Shown here piece after piece: positions 42,417-51,524 of a stretch of DNA of 64,000 nucleotides (position 1 is its first letter; the number at the start of each line of letters is the position of its first letter). The notes beneath the pieces were generated by a model. The model was given only the letters and a program-made list of their open reading frames with translations, did no database searches and had not been told where the DNA came from. The position numbers were made by a program, and so were the translations under genes. This stretch comes from Burkholderia sp. Ac-20379. Lineage in GTDB: Bacteria > Pseudomonadota > Gammaproteobacteria > Burkholderiales > Burkholderiaceae. Location: NCBI RefSeq assembly GCF_017104645.1, contig NZ_JAAGPF010000001.1, positions 1 through 64,000 of the forward strand, read 5' to 3'.

Positions 42417-43097
42417 TCAGGCCACCGAGGCCAGCTTCAGCGACAAGCCCGCCGCATGAATGCCCGACGCCGCCGCCTCGGGCAGGCCGGCGCCGCTGAC
42501 GATATGGCCGAAGCGTTCGAGATCGGCGATCTTGTAGGTGCTGAACGTGCCGTATTTGGAGCTGGTCGCGAGCAGCACCGTCTGCTAGGCCACGTCGATC
42601 GCCGCGCGCTTCACGTCGATCTTCGGCGGCGACGGCGTGGTCATGCCGCGCCGCAAATCCCAGGAACTCGCCGAGATGAACGCCACGTCCACCGCAAGCT
42701 GCCGCAGCGTGGCCGCGGCCAGCTCGCCCACGCTCGACTGATTGGCGTGATCGAGCAGCCCGCCGGTGTGGATCGCGGCCACGTGCCCGGCGTTCATCAG
42801 CGCCTGCATGATCGGGAAATCGTTGGTGACCACCGTGATGTCGGGCAGCGCCAGGATGTGCGGCACCAGCGCCAGCGTGGTGGTGCCCGCGTCGAGATAC
42901 GCCGTCATGCCGGGCCGCAGGAACGACGCGGCGAGTTGCGCGATCGCGCGCTTCTCGTCCGGATCGATCAGCGCCTTCGATACGTGGCTCGCCACCCGCA
43001 CGCCGCCGGGCACCGAATGCACGAGCCCGTCGCGCTCGAGCAGCGCGATGTCGCGCCGCACCGTCATGTGCGAGCAGCCGAGCGCCTCCATCAACTG
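42417..43097 (-). pseudogene. DeoR-family regulator, truncated and with a premature stop
   Basis: The frame shows a DeoR-type repressor: HTH end ALGCSHMTVRRDI, then LERDGLVHSVPGGV, and the sugar-phosphate-sensing domain (DEKRAIAQLAA, DAGTTTLALV, VTNDFPI, HTGGLL). A TAG at 42585-42587 interrupts it where CAG is expected; the same frame continues afterwards with the normal family ending (TSSKYGTFSTYKIADLERF and on) to a TGA at 42417. At the other end the first half of the HTH is missing: homology stops near 43097, where the tail of another gene begins on the opposite strand. Both defects suggest a dead gene. A 212-residue product from an upstream GTG is conceivable but would lack helix one. Confidence 0.8.
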
Positions 43098-43208
43098 GAG
43101 GAAACCGCGCGGCTGTTCCTGACGATGCAGGCGCGCGGCACGCCGGTCGCGCCGCTCGATGCGCGGCAGATCGACGAGCTGTGCGCGACGTTCGGGGCGC
43201 GGTGGTAA
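43095..43208 (+). pseudogene. C-terminal tail of a class II aldolase-like gene
   Basis: Plus-strand codons from 43095 to the TAA at 43206 read LEETARLFLTMQARG followed by a Pro/Leu segment and QIDELCATFGARW. This resembles the last 37 residues of class II aldolase/adducin enzymes such as OtnC (3-oxo-tetronate 4-phosphate decarboxylase). Nothing upstream in this frame belongs to that family; the DeoR remnant begins there instead. See the finding on the deletion scar. Confidence 0.6.
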
Positions 43209-43622
43209 CCGGCCCGTAAACACGGACGACGGCGGCGCCGGCCATCGCGGCCGCGCCGCTTTCTTCGCATCGCCTCAACGATGCGAATACTTCACGGAAA
43301 ATGCGCCCGGCGCCGCGCTTTCCGCAGACGAAACCAGCATAACTTGCCGGCGGCATCGTCGCCGATCGCCCGCGAATCAGGGCATTTTTACCTTCATCTT
43401 CGCCTGAATTCGTCGTACCGATTCTCACTTTTCGTGAGTTCACAATCTTTAACGATACGCAAACCTTTGCGCTACGAATTCGCACAATAGGCACCTGTGC
43501 TCGTGCCGAATGCTGCCGATAACCCTGCCACGGATGCGGCAATCCGTCAGCGAACTGCAGGTTCGCCGAAATCCGGCAGGCGTCATTGCCTTTTCATCGC
43601 GGCACACGGAGCGAACCCCTTT
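43209..43622. other. Intergenic region before the chemoreceptor
   Basis: 414 bp with no convincing gene. The part from 43380 on is AT-richer (TTTTTACCTTCATCTTCGCC and a run around 43425-43480) and probably holds the chemoreceptor promoter; I could not assign firm -35/-10 elements. Confidence 0.5.
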
Positions 43623-45206
43623 ATGAATCTCAAGAATCTGTCGACGAAATCCTCGCTCCTGATCACATTCGGAACGCTGACCGTTGTCGTGCTGGTGGTG
43701 TCGGGCGTTTCGCTGAAGGCGCTCGGCGATTCGAACGACCGCTTCTACAGCTACGTGAAAGGCATCAACGCGCGCGCCGACAAGGCGCGCGAAGTTCGCG
43801 CCGCCGTGGACGACCGCGCGATGGCCGTGCGCAACCTCGTGCTGGTGAGCGCGCCGGCCGACGTCCAGATCGAGAAGGCCGCCGTGACCGACGCCGAGCA
43901 GCGCGTGGAAACCGCGCTCGCCGAATTCAACGCGATGGTGGCCAACGCCGCCGACATGAGCGACGTGTCGCGCAGCAACGCGATGGAAATTTCGCGCGTC
44001 GAGGCGCAATACCGGCCCGTCGCGCTCGATATCGACCGCCTGGCGCTGGCCGGCCAGCGCGACGCCGCCATCGACGAGATCGCCAACAAGTGCCGCCCGC
44101 TGCTCAACGCGCTGATCAAGGCCACCAGCGCCTACCAGGCTTCCACGCATGCGCGCGAGGCCCAACTCGTTCAGGATGCCGAAGATCGCTTCGCAATGCA
44201 GCGCAACCTGCTGATCGGCATCTGCCTGGCCTCGATCGTGCTGGCCACGCTCGCCGGCCTGACGATCACGCGCCGCCTGATGCGTGCGCTCGGCGCGGAG
44301 CCGACCGATCTGGCCGAGGTCACGCACCGCGTGGCGGCCGGCGACCTGAGCCCGGTGCCGGGCGGCGGCGCCGCGCCGGCCGGCAGCGTGCTGGCCTCGA
44401 TGAGCGAGATGCAGCGCAGCCTCGTGGTGCTGCTGAGCGGCGTGCGCAGCGCCGCCGACAACATCGCCACCGGCTCCGGCCAGATCGCGGCGGGCAACAC
44501 CGATCTGTCGTCGCGCACCGAGCAGCAGGCGGCATCGCTGCAGGAAACCGCGTCGAGCATGGAGCAACTGACGGCCACCGTGAAGCAGAACGCCGACAGC
44601 GCGCGCCAGGCCAACATCATGTCGGCCAACGCGTCGGACGTGGCCACCAAGGGCAGCGCCGTGGTGGGCCGCGTGGTCGAGACGATGGGCGAGATCAGCA
44701 CCAACTCCACGAAGATCGCCGACATCACCGGCATCATCGAGGGCATCGCGTTCCAGACCAACATCCTGGCGCTGAACGCGGCCGTGGAAGCCGCCCGCGC
44801 CGGCGATCAGGGCCGCGGCTTCGCGGTGGTCGCCAATGAAGTGCGCAGCCTCGCGCAACGCTCGTCGAGCGCGGCCAAGGAGATCAAGGATCTGATCAGC
44901 GCCTCGGTGCAGCAGATCGGCGACGCCGCCAAGCTCGCCAACGAGGCCGGCGCCACCATGTCGGACGTGACTCAGGCCGTGGGCCACGTCACCGACATCG
45001 TCGGCGAGATCGCCGCCGCGTCCGAGGAACAGAGCCGCGGCATCGAGCAGGTCAACCAGGCGATCACGCAGATGGATGAGGTCACGCAGCAGAACGCCGC
45101 GCTGGTGGAGGAAGCGGCCGCGGCCTCGACGGCGCTGGAGGATCAGGGCCGCCAGCTCAATGCGAGCATCGCGCAGTTCCGGATGGAATCGGCGCTGGCG
45201 TACTGA
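43623..45206 (+). CDS. Methyl-accepting chemotaxis protein
   Basis: 527 residues with the Tsr/Tar layout. The first membrane segment is at about 10-32 and the periplasmic four-helix sensor at about 33-190; the second membrane segment is at 195-215 ([20 protein letters not shown]). A HAMP domain and the signalling coiled coil follow, with the tip [20 protein letters not shown] near 372. It senses a ligand and controls CheA. The C-terminus ends in ...ESALAY, without the NWETF-type tether for CheR. ATG 43623 ([11 protein letters not shown]) fits family starts. It stands alone, without che genes nearby. Confidence 0.95.
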   Translation: MNLKNLSTKSSLLITFGTLTVVVLVVSGVSLKALGDSNDRFYSYVKGINARADKAREVRAAVDDRAMAVRNLVLVSAPADVQIEKAAVTDAEQRVETALAEFNAMVANAADMSDVSRSNAMEISRVEAQYRPVALDIDRLALAGQRDAAIDEIANKCRPLLNALIKATSAYQASTHAREAQLVQDAEDRFAMQRNLLIGICLASIVLATLAGLTITRRLMRALGAEPTDLAEVTHRVAAGDLSPVPGGGAAPAGSVLASMSEMQRSLVVLLSGVRSAADNIATGSGQIAAGNTDLSSRTEQQAASLQETASSMEQLTATVKQNADSARQANIMSANASDVATKGSAVVGRVVETMGEISTNSTKIADITGIIEGIAFQTNILALNAAVEAARAGDQGRGFAVVANEVRSLAQRSSSAAKEIKDLISASVQQIGDAAKLANEAGATMSDVTQAVGHVTDIVGEIAAASEEQSRGIEQVNQAITQMDEVTQQNAALVEEAAAASTALEDQGRQLNASIAQFRMESALAY

Positions 45207-45391
45207 GCCAACGCGCGATACGTCATACCGATGGCGGGCTGGCGCCGTTGCGAGGCAAAACGTGGCGTTAAGTGCAGCCCGCGCGACAGCCTGCTACATT
45301 GCATCAGTCCGCCCGCATTCCCGCGGGCAGGCACGGCACCCGCCACACGTTGCGGGCACCGCTCACCTCACTGATTCAGGAGAAAGTCGAT

Positions 45392-45709
45392 ATGCGTACC
45401 TCCCGCAAGCTGTCTCTTGCCGCGTTGACGTTGTCCCTGTCGCTGGGCCTGTCCGGCCTCGCGGCAGCTCAAACGCCCGCGTCCGATCCGGGCGCCGCCG
45501 CGCCGGCCGCCGCCAGCGCGCCGACCAAGGCCCAGAAACGCAAGGCCGCCCGCGCGCAGCACAAGGCCGAACGCAAGGCGGCCCGTGCCAAGAACTCGGC
45601 AGAACTGAAGAAGCTGGAAGCGAACGGCTACAAGCCGGCCGCCAACGATCCGAACTATCCGCAGGATCTGCAGAACGCCGAGAAGAAGGCGGGGACGTCG
45701 GGGCAGTAA
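45392..45709 (+). CDS. Small exported DUF4148-like protein
   Basis: 105 residues. The signal peptide ends near GLAAAQ. An Ala/Pro segment is followed by a very basic Lys/Arg/Ala stretch (about 45-70) and the motif ANGYKPAANDPNYPQDLQNAE, which matches the motif of the 41682-41963 protein. ATG 45392 has AGGAG nine bases upstream. Function unknown; the basic region could bind nucleic acid or surface polyanions (inference). Confidence 0.85.
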   Translation: MRTSRKLSLAALTLSLSLGLSGLAAAQTPASDPGAAAPAAASAPTKAQKRKAARAQHKAERKAARAKNSAELKKLEANGYKPAANDPNYPQDLQNAEKKAGTSGQ

Positions 45710-46079
45710 GCCGTAGCCGTTGTCGTGAAATCGAGTGCAGGATCCGCCGACCGTGCCTGCGCGAGCACCGCATGATCGGCAACCCTTTCAAGCAGGCAAT
45801 GCGGCCTCGCACGAGTTCGCGCGATTTGATTTTGATCCTCCCGAAATCGAATCGCGCCCCGCTCCTCATTGATTTGTCAGTACGCGAGCATGGATTTGCA
45901 CGCGCACTCGGCCATTCCGTTTATGATGCGCTGCTATAGAAAAACATCGCAGCCGAACACACGCTGCGAAATGATATTGAAAGGATAACGCCCGAGAAGC
46001 GTTGTCCGTTTTATCGTTCCGGGGCGGCCAACGGTTGAGTTGGCTGGTGTCACACATCAAGCCGAAAAATTCAATCGCA
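45710..46079. other. Intergenic region, GC content falling to the right
   Basis: 370 bp without a supported gene. Composition shifts from GC-rich to AT-richer around 45820 and marks the left edge of the small island that holds the next two genes. Confidence 0.5.
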
Positions 46080-46718
46080 ATGAACGGCCAAAACGACAAG
46101 CTGCCAAGCGCAAATTTTGTTTTCTTCCGCAGCCTGCTGTGGATCATTTTATTTGCCGCATTGGTTGCATCCACTTCCAATATCTTTTCTTTGATATTGA
46201 TCGATTTTGTTCACGGCAATCCGAATCGATCTCAAAACAATGCGATTTCCATGATGATGGTGGATTCGCCGATATTCAGCCTGATCGCGGCGCTGGGTAT
46301 CGTGATTGTGTTTTCGGCCGCGCAGTTCGCGCAATCGAAAGCGATGCACTTTTTGCATCCACGCATCGGAAGATGGGCCTACGTTTGTATCGGGCTGCTG
46401 GTGCCGTTGCTCTCGGTTGTGACGTGGTATTGCTACGACTACTTGACGCCGTCCGACGTCATTCTCGGAATCGATGCGGGCCCGGATTGGGTGCCCTATC
46501 GGCACGGCCTGACGCTCCACCGATATCTAGCGACCCTGAAGTACCAGAGCGCAGTGACGGCTTTCAACCTGCTTTACTTTGAAGTATTGACATTCCACCG
46601 ATCCAAGAAAATTCTCGTATCGATTCTGATTCTTGTTGCGATCATTGTCGGCATGACCATGGGGCACCAGAAAGCGGTCGAGCAATACCATTTCATCGAT
46701 CACCCGCAGGCGTCATAA
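46080..46718 (+). CDS. Unknown four-helix membrane protein in an AT-rich island
   Basis: 212 residues from ATG 46080 (MNGQNDKLP); an in-frame TTG at 46002 would add 26 residues. Four strongly hydrophobic segments are visible: SLLWIILFAALVAS, IFSLIAALGIVIVFSAA, WAYVCIGLLVPLLSVVTW and ILVSILILVAIIVGMTMG. No family is recognised. Codon use is clearly AT-richer than the neighbours, a sign of transfer. No good ribosome binding site is seen for either start. The next small membrane gene follows after 28 bp. Confidence 0.7.
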   Translation: MNGQNDKLPSANFVFFRSLLWIILFAALVASTSNIFSLILIDFVHGNPNRSQNNAISMMMVDSPIFSLIAALGIVIVFSAAQFAQSKAMHFLHPRIGRWAYVCIGLLVPLLSVVTWYCYDYLTPSDVILGIDAGPDWVPYRHGLTLHRYLATLKYQSAVTAFNLLYFEVLTFHRSKKILVSILILVAIIVGMTMGHQKAVEQYHFIDHPQAS

Positions 46719-46746
46719 TGCGTCGATCAATTTCATAAATTTTTCC

Positions 46747-46932
46747 ATGAACATAAATTATGTCGTCGCCGGAGCTGCAATCGCATTTGGCGTATACGCA
46801 GTCGTCAATCAATGGAAAAAACTTGAAACCGGGAAGCAGAAAAAGATATTCCTTCTTGGAATACTGGCTGGCATGCCCATTCTCATTTTCGGGATAATTT
46901 TTCAAATACATCAATTGAATCATTTGCGATAA
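46747..46932 (+). CDS. Unknown 61-residue membrane protein
   Basis: Two hydrophobic segments (YVVAGAAIAFGVYAVV and IFLLGILAGMPILIFGIIF) are joined by a basic loop (KKLETGKQKK). It is AT-rich like the preceding gene and ends 25 bp before a strong terminator. It may form a unit with 46080-46718. No family is recognised. Confidence 0.6.
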   Translation: MNINYVVAGAAIAFGVYAVVNQWKKLETGKQKKIFLLGILAGMPILIFGIIFQIHQLNHLR

Positions 46933-46957
46933 ATTTGCCCTCCGCCCAGGCTTCCGG

Positions 46958-46996
46958 CCGGCCGCATGCAGTTCGATGCGGCCGGTTCGGTTTTTT
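46958..46996 (+). terminator. Rho-independent terminator
   Basis: Perfect 10-bp stem CCGGCCGCAT / ATGCGGCCGG with an 8-base loop, followed by TTCGGTTTTTT. It ends plus-strand transcripts from the AT-rich island and lies just past the convergent ppgK stop, so it may also help stop transcription from that side. Confidence 0.85.
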
Positions 46997-47010
46997 GGAA
47001 CGCTGACGCC

Positions 47011-47796
47011 TCAACCTGCCTCGTGCTGCTCCCGCGCCGCGAGCGGATGCCAGAGCCGCGCCCCGCCCTCGATGCCGTTCTCGTTCGACACCGTCGCCAC
47101 GTTCGGCGGCAGCGCGAACGTGAGACGTTCGGCATTGCCGCCGCCGATCCACAGCCGGTCGTAGTGCACCAGCGATTCGAGAATACCGAGCACCTTCTCG
47201 ACGCGCGCGTTCCAGCGCTTGTTGCCGGCCGAGCGGCGCGCGGCGTCGCCAATATATTCGTCGTACGTATATTTCTTGCTGACCGGGTGATGCGCGAGCT
47301 CGAGGTGCGGCATCAGTTCGCCGTCGCGGAACAGCGCGGTGCCGGCGCCGGTGCCGAGCGTCAGCACGAATTCGAGGCCGCGGCCCTCGATCGCGGAGAA
47401 GCCCTGCATTTCGGCATCGTTGATCATGCGCACGGCCGGAATGCCGAGGCGCTCGCCCAGCATCTCGGCCAGCGGCACGTTGTTCCAGCCCTTCGGGCCG
47501 ATGTTCGGCGCGGTCAGCACATGGTTGTCGCGCACGAAGCCGGGAAAACCGATCGACACGCGCGAGGCCGGATGTTGCGCGAGCAACGGCTTGACCAGCT
47601 CGTGCAACGTCTCGACCATCCGCTTCGGCGGGCATGGATGCGGCGTGGTCACGCGCACGCGCTCGGTGCGCATCGCGCCGTCCGCATCGATGATCGCGGC
47701 CTTCAGGCCGCTGCCGCCGATATCGATCGCCAGGATCGCCTCGCCGTTCTCATGCGTGGCGTGGGGCTTGGTGCTGGGCTTCTTGCTGGGTTTCAT
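47011..47796 (-). CDS. ppgK: Polyphosphate glucokinase (ROK family)
   Basis: 261 residues. It phosphorylates glucose using polyphosphate and/or ATP. The N-terminal phosphate loop is ILAIDIGGSGLKAAI; INDAEMQGF carries the catalytic aspartate; LTLGTGAGTALF is the second phosphate motif. The pattern and length match actinobacterial-type polyphosphate glucokinases more than E. coli Glk. I chose ATG 47796 (MKPSKKPSTK); the longer frame upstream is an overlap of zwf. It is 64 bp downstream of zwf in the same direction, so its product glucose 6-phosphate is the substrate of the neighbour. An ATP-only ROK glucokinase is the alternative. Confidence 0.85.
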   Translation of the reverse strand: MKPSKKPSTKPHATHENGEAILAIDIGGSGLKAAIIDADGAMRTERVRVTTPHPCPPKRMVETLHELVKPLLAQHPASRVSIGFPGFVRDNHVLTAPNIGPKGWNNVPLAEMLGERLGIPAVRMINDAEMQGFSAIEGRGLEFVLTLGTGAGTALFRDGELMPHLELAHHPVSKKYTYDEYIGDAARRSAGNKRWNARVEKVLGILESLVHYDRLWIGGGNAERLTFALPPNVATVSNENGIEGGARLWHPLAAREQHEAG

Positions 47797-47860
47797 GGTT
47801 GTCGTCTCGTGTTGTAGTGGGAGGCCGCGGCTGCGCCGCCGGCCGGATCGTTCGCGTTCC

Positions 47861-49522
47861 TCAGTTTTTTTCGCCGCGCTGGGGCGCGTCGGGCGCGTCG
47901 GAAGCCTTCGGCGTCTTGGCCGGTTCGGCCTCGGCGAGCGGCCGCCAGGCCCGGCCGTCGCGCGCCAGCAGCGCATCGGCCTCGGCCGGCCCTTCGCTGC
48001 CGGCCGGATACGCGTGCACCGGAATCGCCTCGCCGCCTTCCGGATGCAGCACGCCTTCCACGGCCGCCCAGGTTTCCTCGATGGCGTCGGCGCGCTGGAA
48101 CAGCGTCTCGTCGCCGAGCAGGCAGTCGTACAGCAGCGTTTCGTAGCCCACGTTGGCGCGCTGCGGGAAGAACGCATCGTAATCGAACGACGAGCGCACC
48201 GGGCCCACCTGCATGGCCGGCCCCGGCGTCTTGACGTTGAAATCGAAGCTCGTGCCGTGCGACGGATCGATGCGCAGCGTCAGCACGTTCGGTGTGAGCG
48301 CATCGATCGGCGTGTCGCGGAACAGCCGGAACGGCACGGGCTTCAGTTGCACGGCAATCTCGGTGCGCCGCTCGGCGAGCCGCTTGCCGGTGCGCAGATA
48401 GAACGGCACGCCGGCCCAGCGCCAGTTGTCGATCTGCACGCGCGCGGCCGCGTAGGTTTCGGTACGGCTGTCCTTCGCGACGTCCGGTTCGTCGCGATAG
48501 GCCACGCCGCCGGGGCCGGCGGCGTATTGGCCGAAGACGACGTCGGCGGGCGCGAGCGGCTTCAGCGCCTCGAAGATGTCGGCCTTCTTGTCGCGCACGG
48601 CCTCGGCCTCGAACGAGTTCGGCGGCTCCATCGCCACCATGCCGAGCAACTGGAACAGGTGGTTCGGCACCATGTCGCGGAACGCGCCCGTCTGCTCGTA
48701 GAAGTTGCCGCGCCGCTCCACGCCGATCACCTCCGACGCCGTGATCTGCACGCTGTCGATGTACTCGCGCCGCCAGATCGGCTCGAACAGCGCGTTGGCG
48801 AACCGCACGGCCATGATGCTCTGCACCGTTTCCTTGCCGAGAAAATGGTCGATGCGGTAGATCTGCGATTCCTTCGCCACCTCGAGCAGATGCCGGTTCA
48901 GGTCGCGCGCCGAGGCCAGATCGCTGCCGAACGGCTTTTCGATGACGATGCGACGGAACGGCCCGCTCTTGCCGCCGCGCTCCTCGAGCAAGCCGGCCTT
49001 GCCGAGCTGCTCGACGATCGGCTTGAAGAAACGCCCGCTCACGGCGAGGTAGAACACCACGTTGCCCTGCGCGTCGCCGAGTTGCTTCGCGAGCCGCTGG
49101 TATGCGCCCGCATCCTCGAAATCGCCGGCCATGTAGGTCAGGCGCTGCGCGACCCAGTTCCAGGCGGTGTCGTCGAGCTTGCCGGCGTGGAAGGTGCTGG
49201 CCTTGTCGGCCGCGAGCTTGACGAGCGCGTCGTGCAGATCGTCGCGCCAGGCGGCCGTCTCGCGCTCGCCGTGATTGACGCCGATGATCCGGGTGCCGTC
49301 GTCGAGCAGGCCGTCCACCGCGAGGTTGTAGAGCGCGGGCATCAGCAGGCGGCTCGTCAGGTCGCCGCCCGCGCCGAAGATCACCAGCGTGCACGGCGGC
49401 GCGCGATGCTTGCCGGCCGGCGACGCGGCCTCGCGATGCGCGGGCGCGGGCACTTTCGACGCGGCGGGTTGATCGGTTCGAGCGGGGGAAGCGGAGCGGG
49501 AATCCGAACGGGAAGCGTTCAT
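47861..49522 (-). CDS. zwf: Glucose-6-phosphate 1-dehydrogenase
   Basis: 553 residues. It oxidises glucose 6-phosphate to 6-phosphogluconolactone with NAD(P)+, the entry to the pentose-phosphate and Entner-Doudoroff routes. The nucleotide-binding motif FGAGGDL is at about 49-55, and the substrate motif YRIDHFLGKE is near 222 with the catalytic His and Lys. The protein has about 40 extra low-complexity residues before the core. ATG 49522 has a good AAGGAG site. It is co-transcribed with ppgK. Confidence 0.97.
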   Translation of the reverse strand: MNASRSDSRSASPARTDQPAASKVPAPAHREAASPAGKHRAPPCTLVIFGAGGDLTSRLLMPALYNLAVDGLLDDGTRIIGVNHGERETAAWRDDLHDALVKLAADKASTFHAGKLDDTAWNWVAQRLTYMAGDFEDAGAYQRLAKQLGDAQGNVVFYLAVSGRFFKPIVEQLGKAGLLEERGGKSGPFRRIVIEKPFGSDLASARDLNRHLLEVAKESQIYRIDHFLGKETVQSIMAVRFANALFEPIWRREYIDSVQITASEVIGVERRGNFYEQTGAFRDMVPNHLFQLLGMVAMEPPNSFEAEAVRDKKADIFEALKPLAPADVVFGQYAAGPGGVAYRDEPDVAKDSRTETYAAARVQIDNWRWAGVPFYLRTGKRLAERRTEIAVQLKPVPFRLFRDTPIDALTPNVLTLRIDPSHGTSFDFNVKTPGPAMQVGPVRSSFDYDAFFPQRANVGYETLLYDCLLGDETLFQRADAIEETWAAVEGVLHPEGGEAIPVHAYPAGSEGPAEADALLARDGRAWRPLAEAEPAKTPKASDAPDAPQRGEKN

Positions 49523-49999
49523 CGGCAGGTTCTCCTTCTAGCGGGATGAATGGCGGCCGGGTAGCAAATGCAATGCCCGGAAGGATGACGGCGGCGCATC
49601 GCTTTCGATGCGCCGCCGCGCGATGCGTGGGCTGGCGGCGCCGCGCTCGAACGCGCTGCATCGCGCTTGTCGTGCGCGCCTGGCAAGGGCTCGCGCGTTT
49701 GCGGCATTCGGCATCGCCAACCTTCTGGTCATTACAGCCGATTTCCTGCAAGTGCGTGGGGCGGCGGCTCGCGCGTCGTCGCCATTGGCATGCCCCACCG
49801 GCTCGCGCGTCGTCGTGCCGTCGGCGTCGCGCATGCTCGGCCGCTTGCCGACTTCCCCCTCAGCGTCATCTCGCTCGCAATCGTCATTGCCGTCACGCCT
49901 TGCCGCCCCACGCCCCGCCCCGCCATCCGCGGCAACCCGCAACCCGCAACCGCGCACCGTCTCGTATACTCAGCCCTCCTGCCGCCTCGCCCTCGCGCC
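49523..49999. other. Divergent intergenic region zwf / MFS
   Basis: 477 bp. It presumably holds both promoters. No gene with a sensible translation and no clear operator is seen by eye. Confidence 0.5.
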
Positions 50000-51394
50000 A
50001 TGCACCTCGACCGCCGCACCGCCACCGCGCTCCTCGTTGCCGCCGTGTTCTTCATGGAAAACCTCGACGCCACCGTGATCGCCACGGCGCTGCCCACCAT
50101 GGCCCGCGAGTTCGGCACCGCCGCCGCGCACCTGTCGATCGGCGTGTCGGCGTACCTGGTGGCGCTGACCGTGTTCATCCCGATCAGCGGCTGGATGGCG
50201 GACCGCTACGGCGCGCGCCGCGTGTTCGCGTCGGCGATCGTCGTGTTCACGCTGTCGTCGCTGCTGTGCGCGGCCAGCACCACCCTGCTCGCGTTCACGG
50301 CCGCGCGCACGCTGCAGGGCCTCGGCGGCGCGATGATGGTGCCGGTGGGCCGGCTGGTGGTGTTGCGCGACACGCCGAAGGATCAGATCGTGCGCGCCAT
50401 CGCGATCCTGACCTGGCCCGCGCTGGTCGCGCCGATACTCGGGCCGCCGGTGGGCGGCTGGATCGCGATGCACTGGAGCTGGCCGTGGATCTTCCTGCTG
50501 AACCTGCCGATCGGCGCGGTGGCGCTGGCCGCCGCGCTCGTGCTGGTGCGCGACGGCGACGCCAGGCGCGCGCCGTTCGACCTGCCCGGCTTCATCCTGA
50601 CCGGCCTCGGCTTCCTGCTGTTCATGGCCGGGCTGGAGGCCGCGAGCCGCGCCGATATTCCGCGCGTGCTCGCATTCGCGATGCTTGCCGCCGGCGTGGC
50701 GCTGCTGATCGTGTCGGCGCGCTATCTGGCGCGCGCGCCGCATCCGCTGTTCGCGCTCGGGCCGTTGTCGATCGGCACGTTCCGCGTCACCGCGCTCGGC
50801 GGCTCGTTGTTTCGGACTGCCATCGGCACCGCGCCGTTCCTGCTGCCGCTGATGTTCCAGCTCGCGTTCGGCTACAGCGCCGTGCAAGCCGGCACGCTGC
50901 TGCTGTGGCTGTTCGCCGGCAATCTCGCGATGAAGCCGGCCACCACGCGCATCATGCATGCGTTCGGCTTTCGCCCGGTGCTGATCGGCAACGGCGCGCT
51001 GATCGTGCTCGGCTTCGCCGCCTGCGCGACGCTGACGGCCGACACGCCGCACTGGCTCGTCTGCCTGTTGCTGTTCATCACCGGCATGACGCGCTCGATG
51101 CAGTTCACGGCGATGAACACGATCGGCTTCGCCGACGTGCCGCAGCCGCAGATGCGCGACGCCACCACGCTGTTCTCGGTGCTGCAGCAAATGAACGCGG
51201 GGATGGGGATCGCGGTGGGCGCGCTGGCGCTATCGGTGGCGGGCGTGCTGCATGGTTCGCCGCAGGGCACGCCGAGCGTGGCCGATTTCCATCTGGCGTT
51301 CGCGATGATTGCGGCGATGGCCGCGGTGGCGATCGTCGACAGCGTGATGCTGCCGAGGGATGCGGGCGAGCGGGTGCTGGCGCGGGGGCGGTGA
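50000..51394 (+). CDS. MFS drug/proton antiporter (DHA2-like)
   Basis: 464 residues, mostly hydrophobic, about 14 membrane helices. Family motifs: FFMENLDATVIATALP in helix 1 (the D1 motif of DHA2 transporters), WMADRYGARRVF (motif A) and ILGPPVGGWI (motif C of antiporters). It likely expels small toxic compounds from the cytoplasm. ATG 50000 (MHLDRRTATALL) is chosen by homology; no good ribosome binding site is seen. No regulator is adjacent. Confidence 0.9.
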   Translation: MHLDRRTATALLVAAVFFMENLDATVIATALPTMAREFGTAAAHLSIGVSAYLVALTVFIPISGWMADRYGARRVFASAIVVFTLSSLLCAASTTLLAFTAARTLQGLGGAMMVPVGRLVVLRDTPKDQIVRAIAILTWPALVAPILGPPVGGWIAMHWSWPWIFLLNLPIGAVALAAALVLVRDGDARRAPFDLPGFILTGLGFLLFMAGLEAASRADIPRVLAFAMLAAGVALLIVSARYLARAPHPLFALGPLSIGTFRVTALGGSLFRTAIGTAPFLLPLMFQLAFGYSAVQAGTLLLWLFAGNLAMKPATTRIMHAFGFRPVLIGNGALIVLGFAACATLTADTPHWLVCLLLFITGMTRSMQFTAMNTIGFADVPQPQMRDATTLFSVLQQMNAGMGIAVGALALSVAGVLHGSPQGTPSVADFHLAFAMIAAMAAVAIVDSVMLPRDAGERVLARGR

Positions 51395-51524
51395 TCGGAG
51401 CGGCGCCGCAATGAATGCGGGTGGCGACTTCGACCTCAAGGTTCAGGCTACGGCATTCTCCGGTTGCCCCGGCCAAAGCGGCCACGCCTGTGAACCGCAT
51501 CGACCGGCAGCCTCTTCGCCCGTG

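Noticed and set aside
42312-43208. 298-residue plus-strand frame ending in the aldolase-like tail
   Set aside because: Only the last 37 codons look like protein; the rest is antisense to the DeoR remnant.
46883-47635. 250-residue minus-strand frame
   Set aside because: Alternative frame of ppgK; the ROK motifs lie in the 47011-47796 frame.
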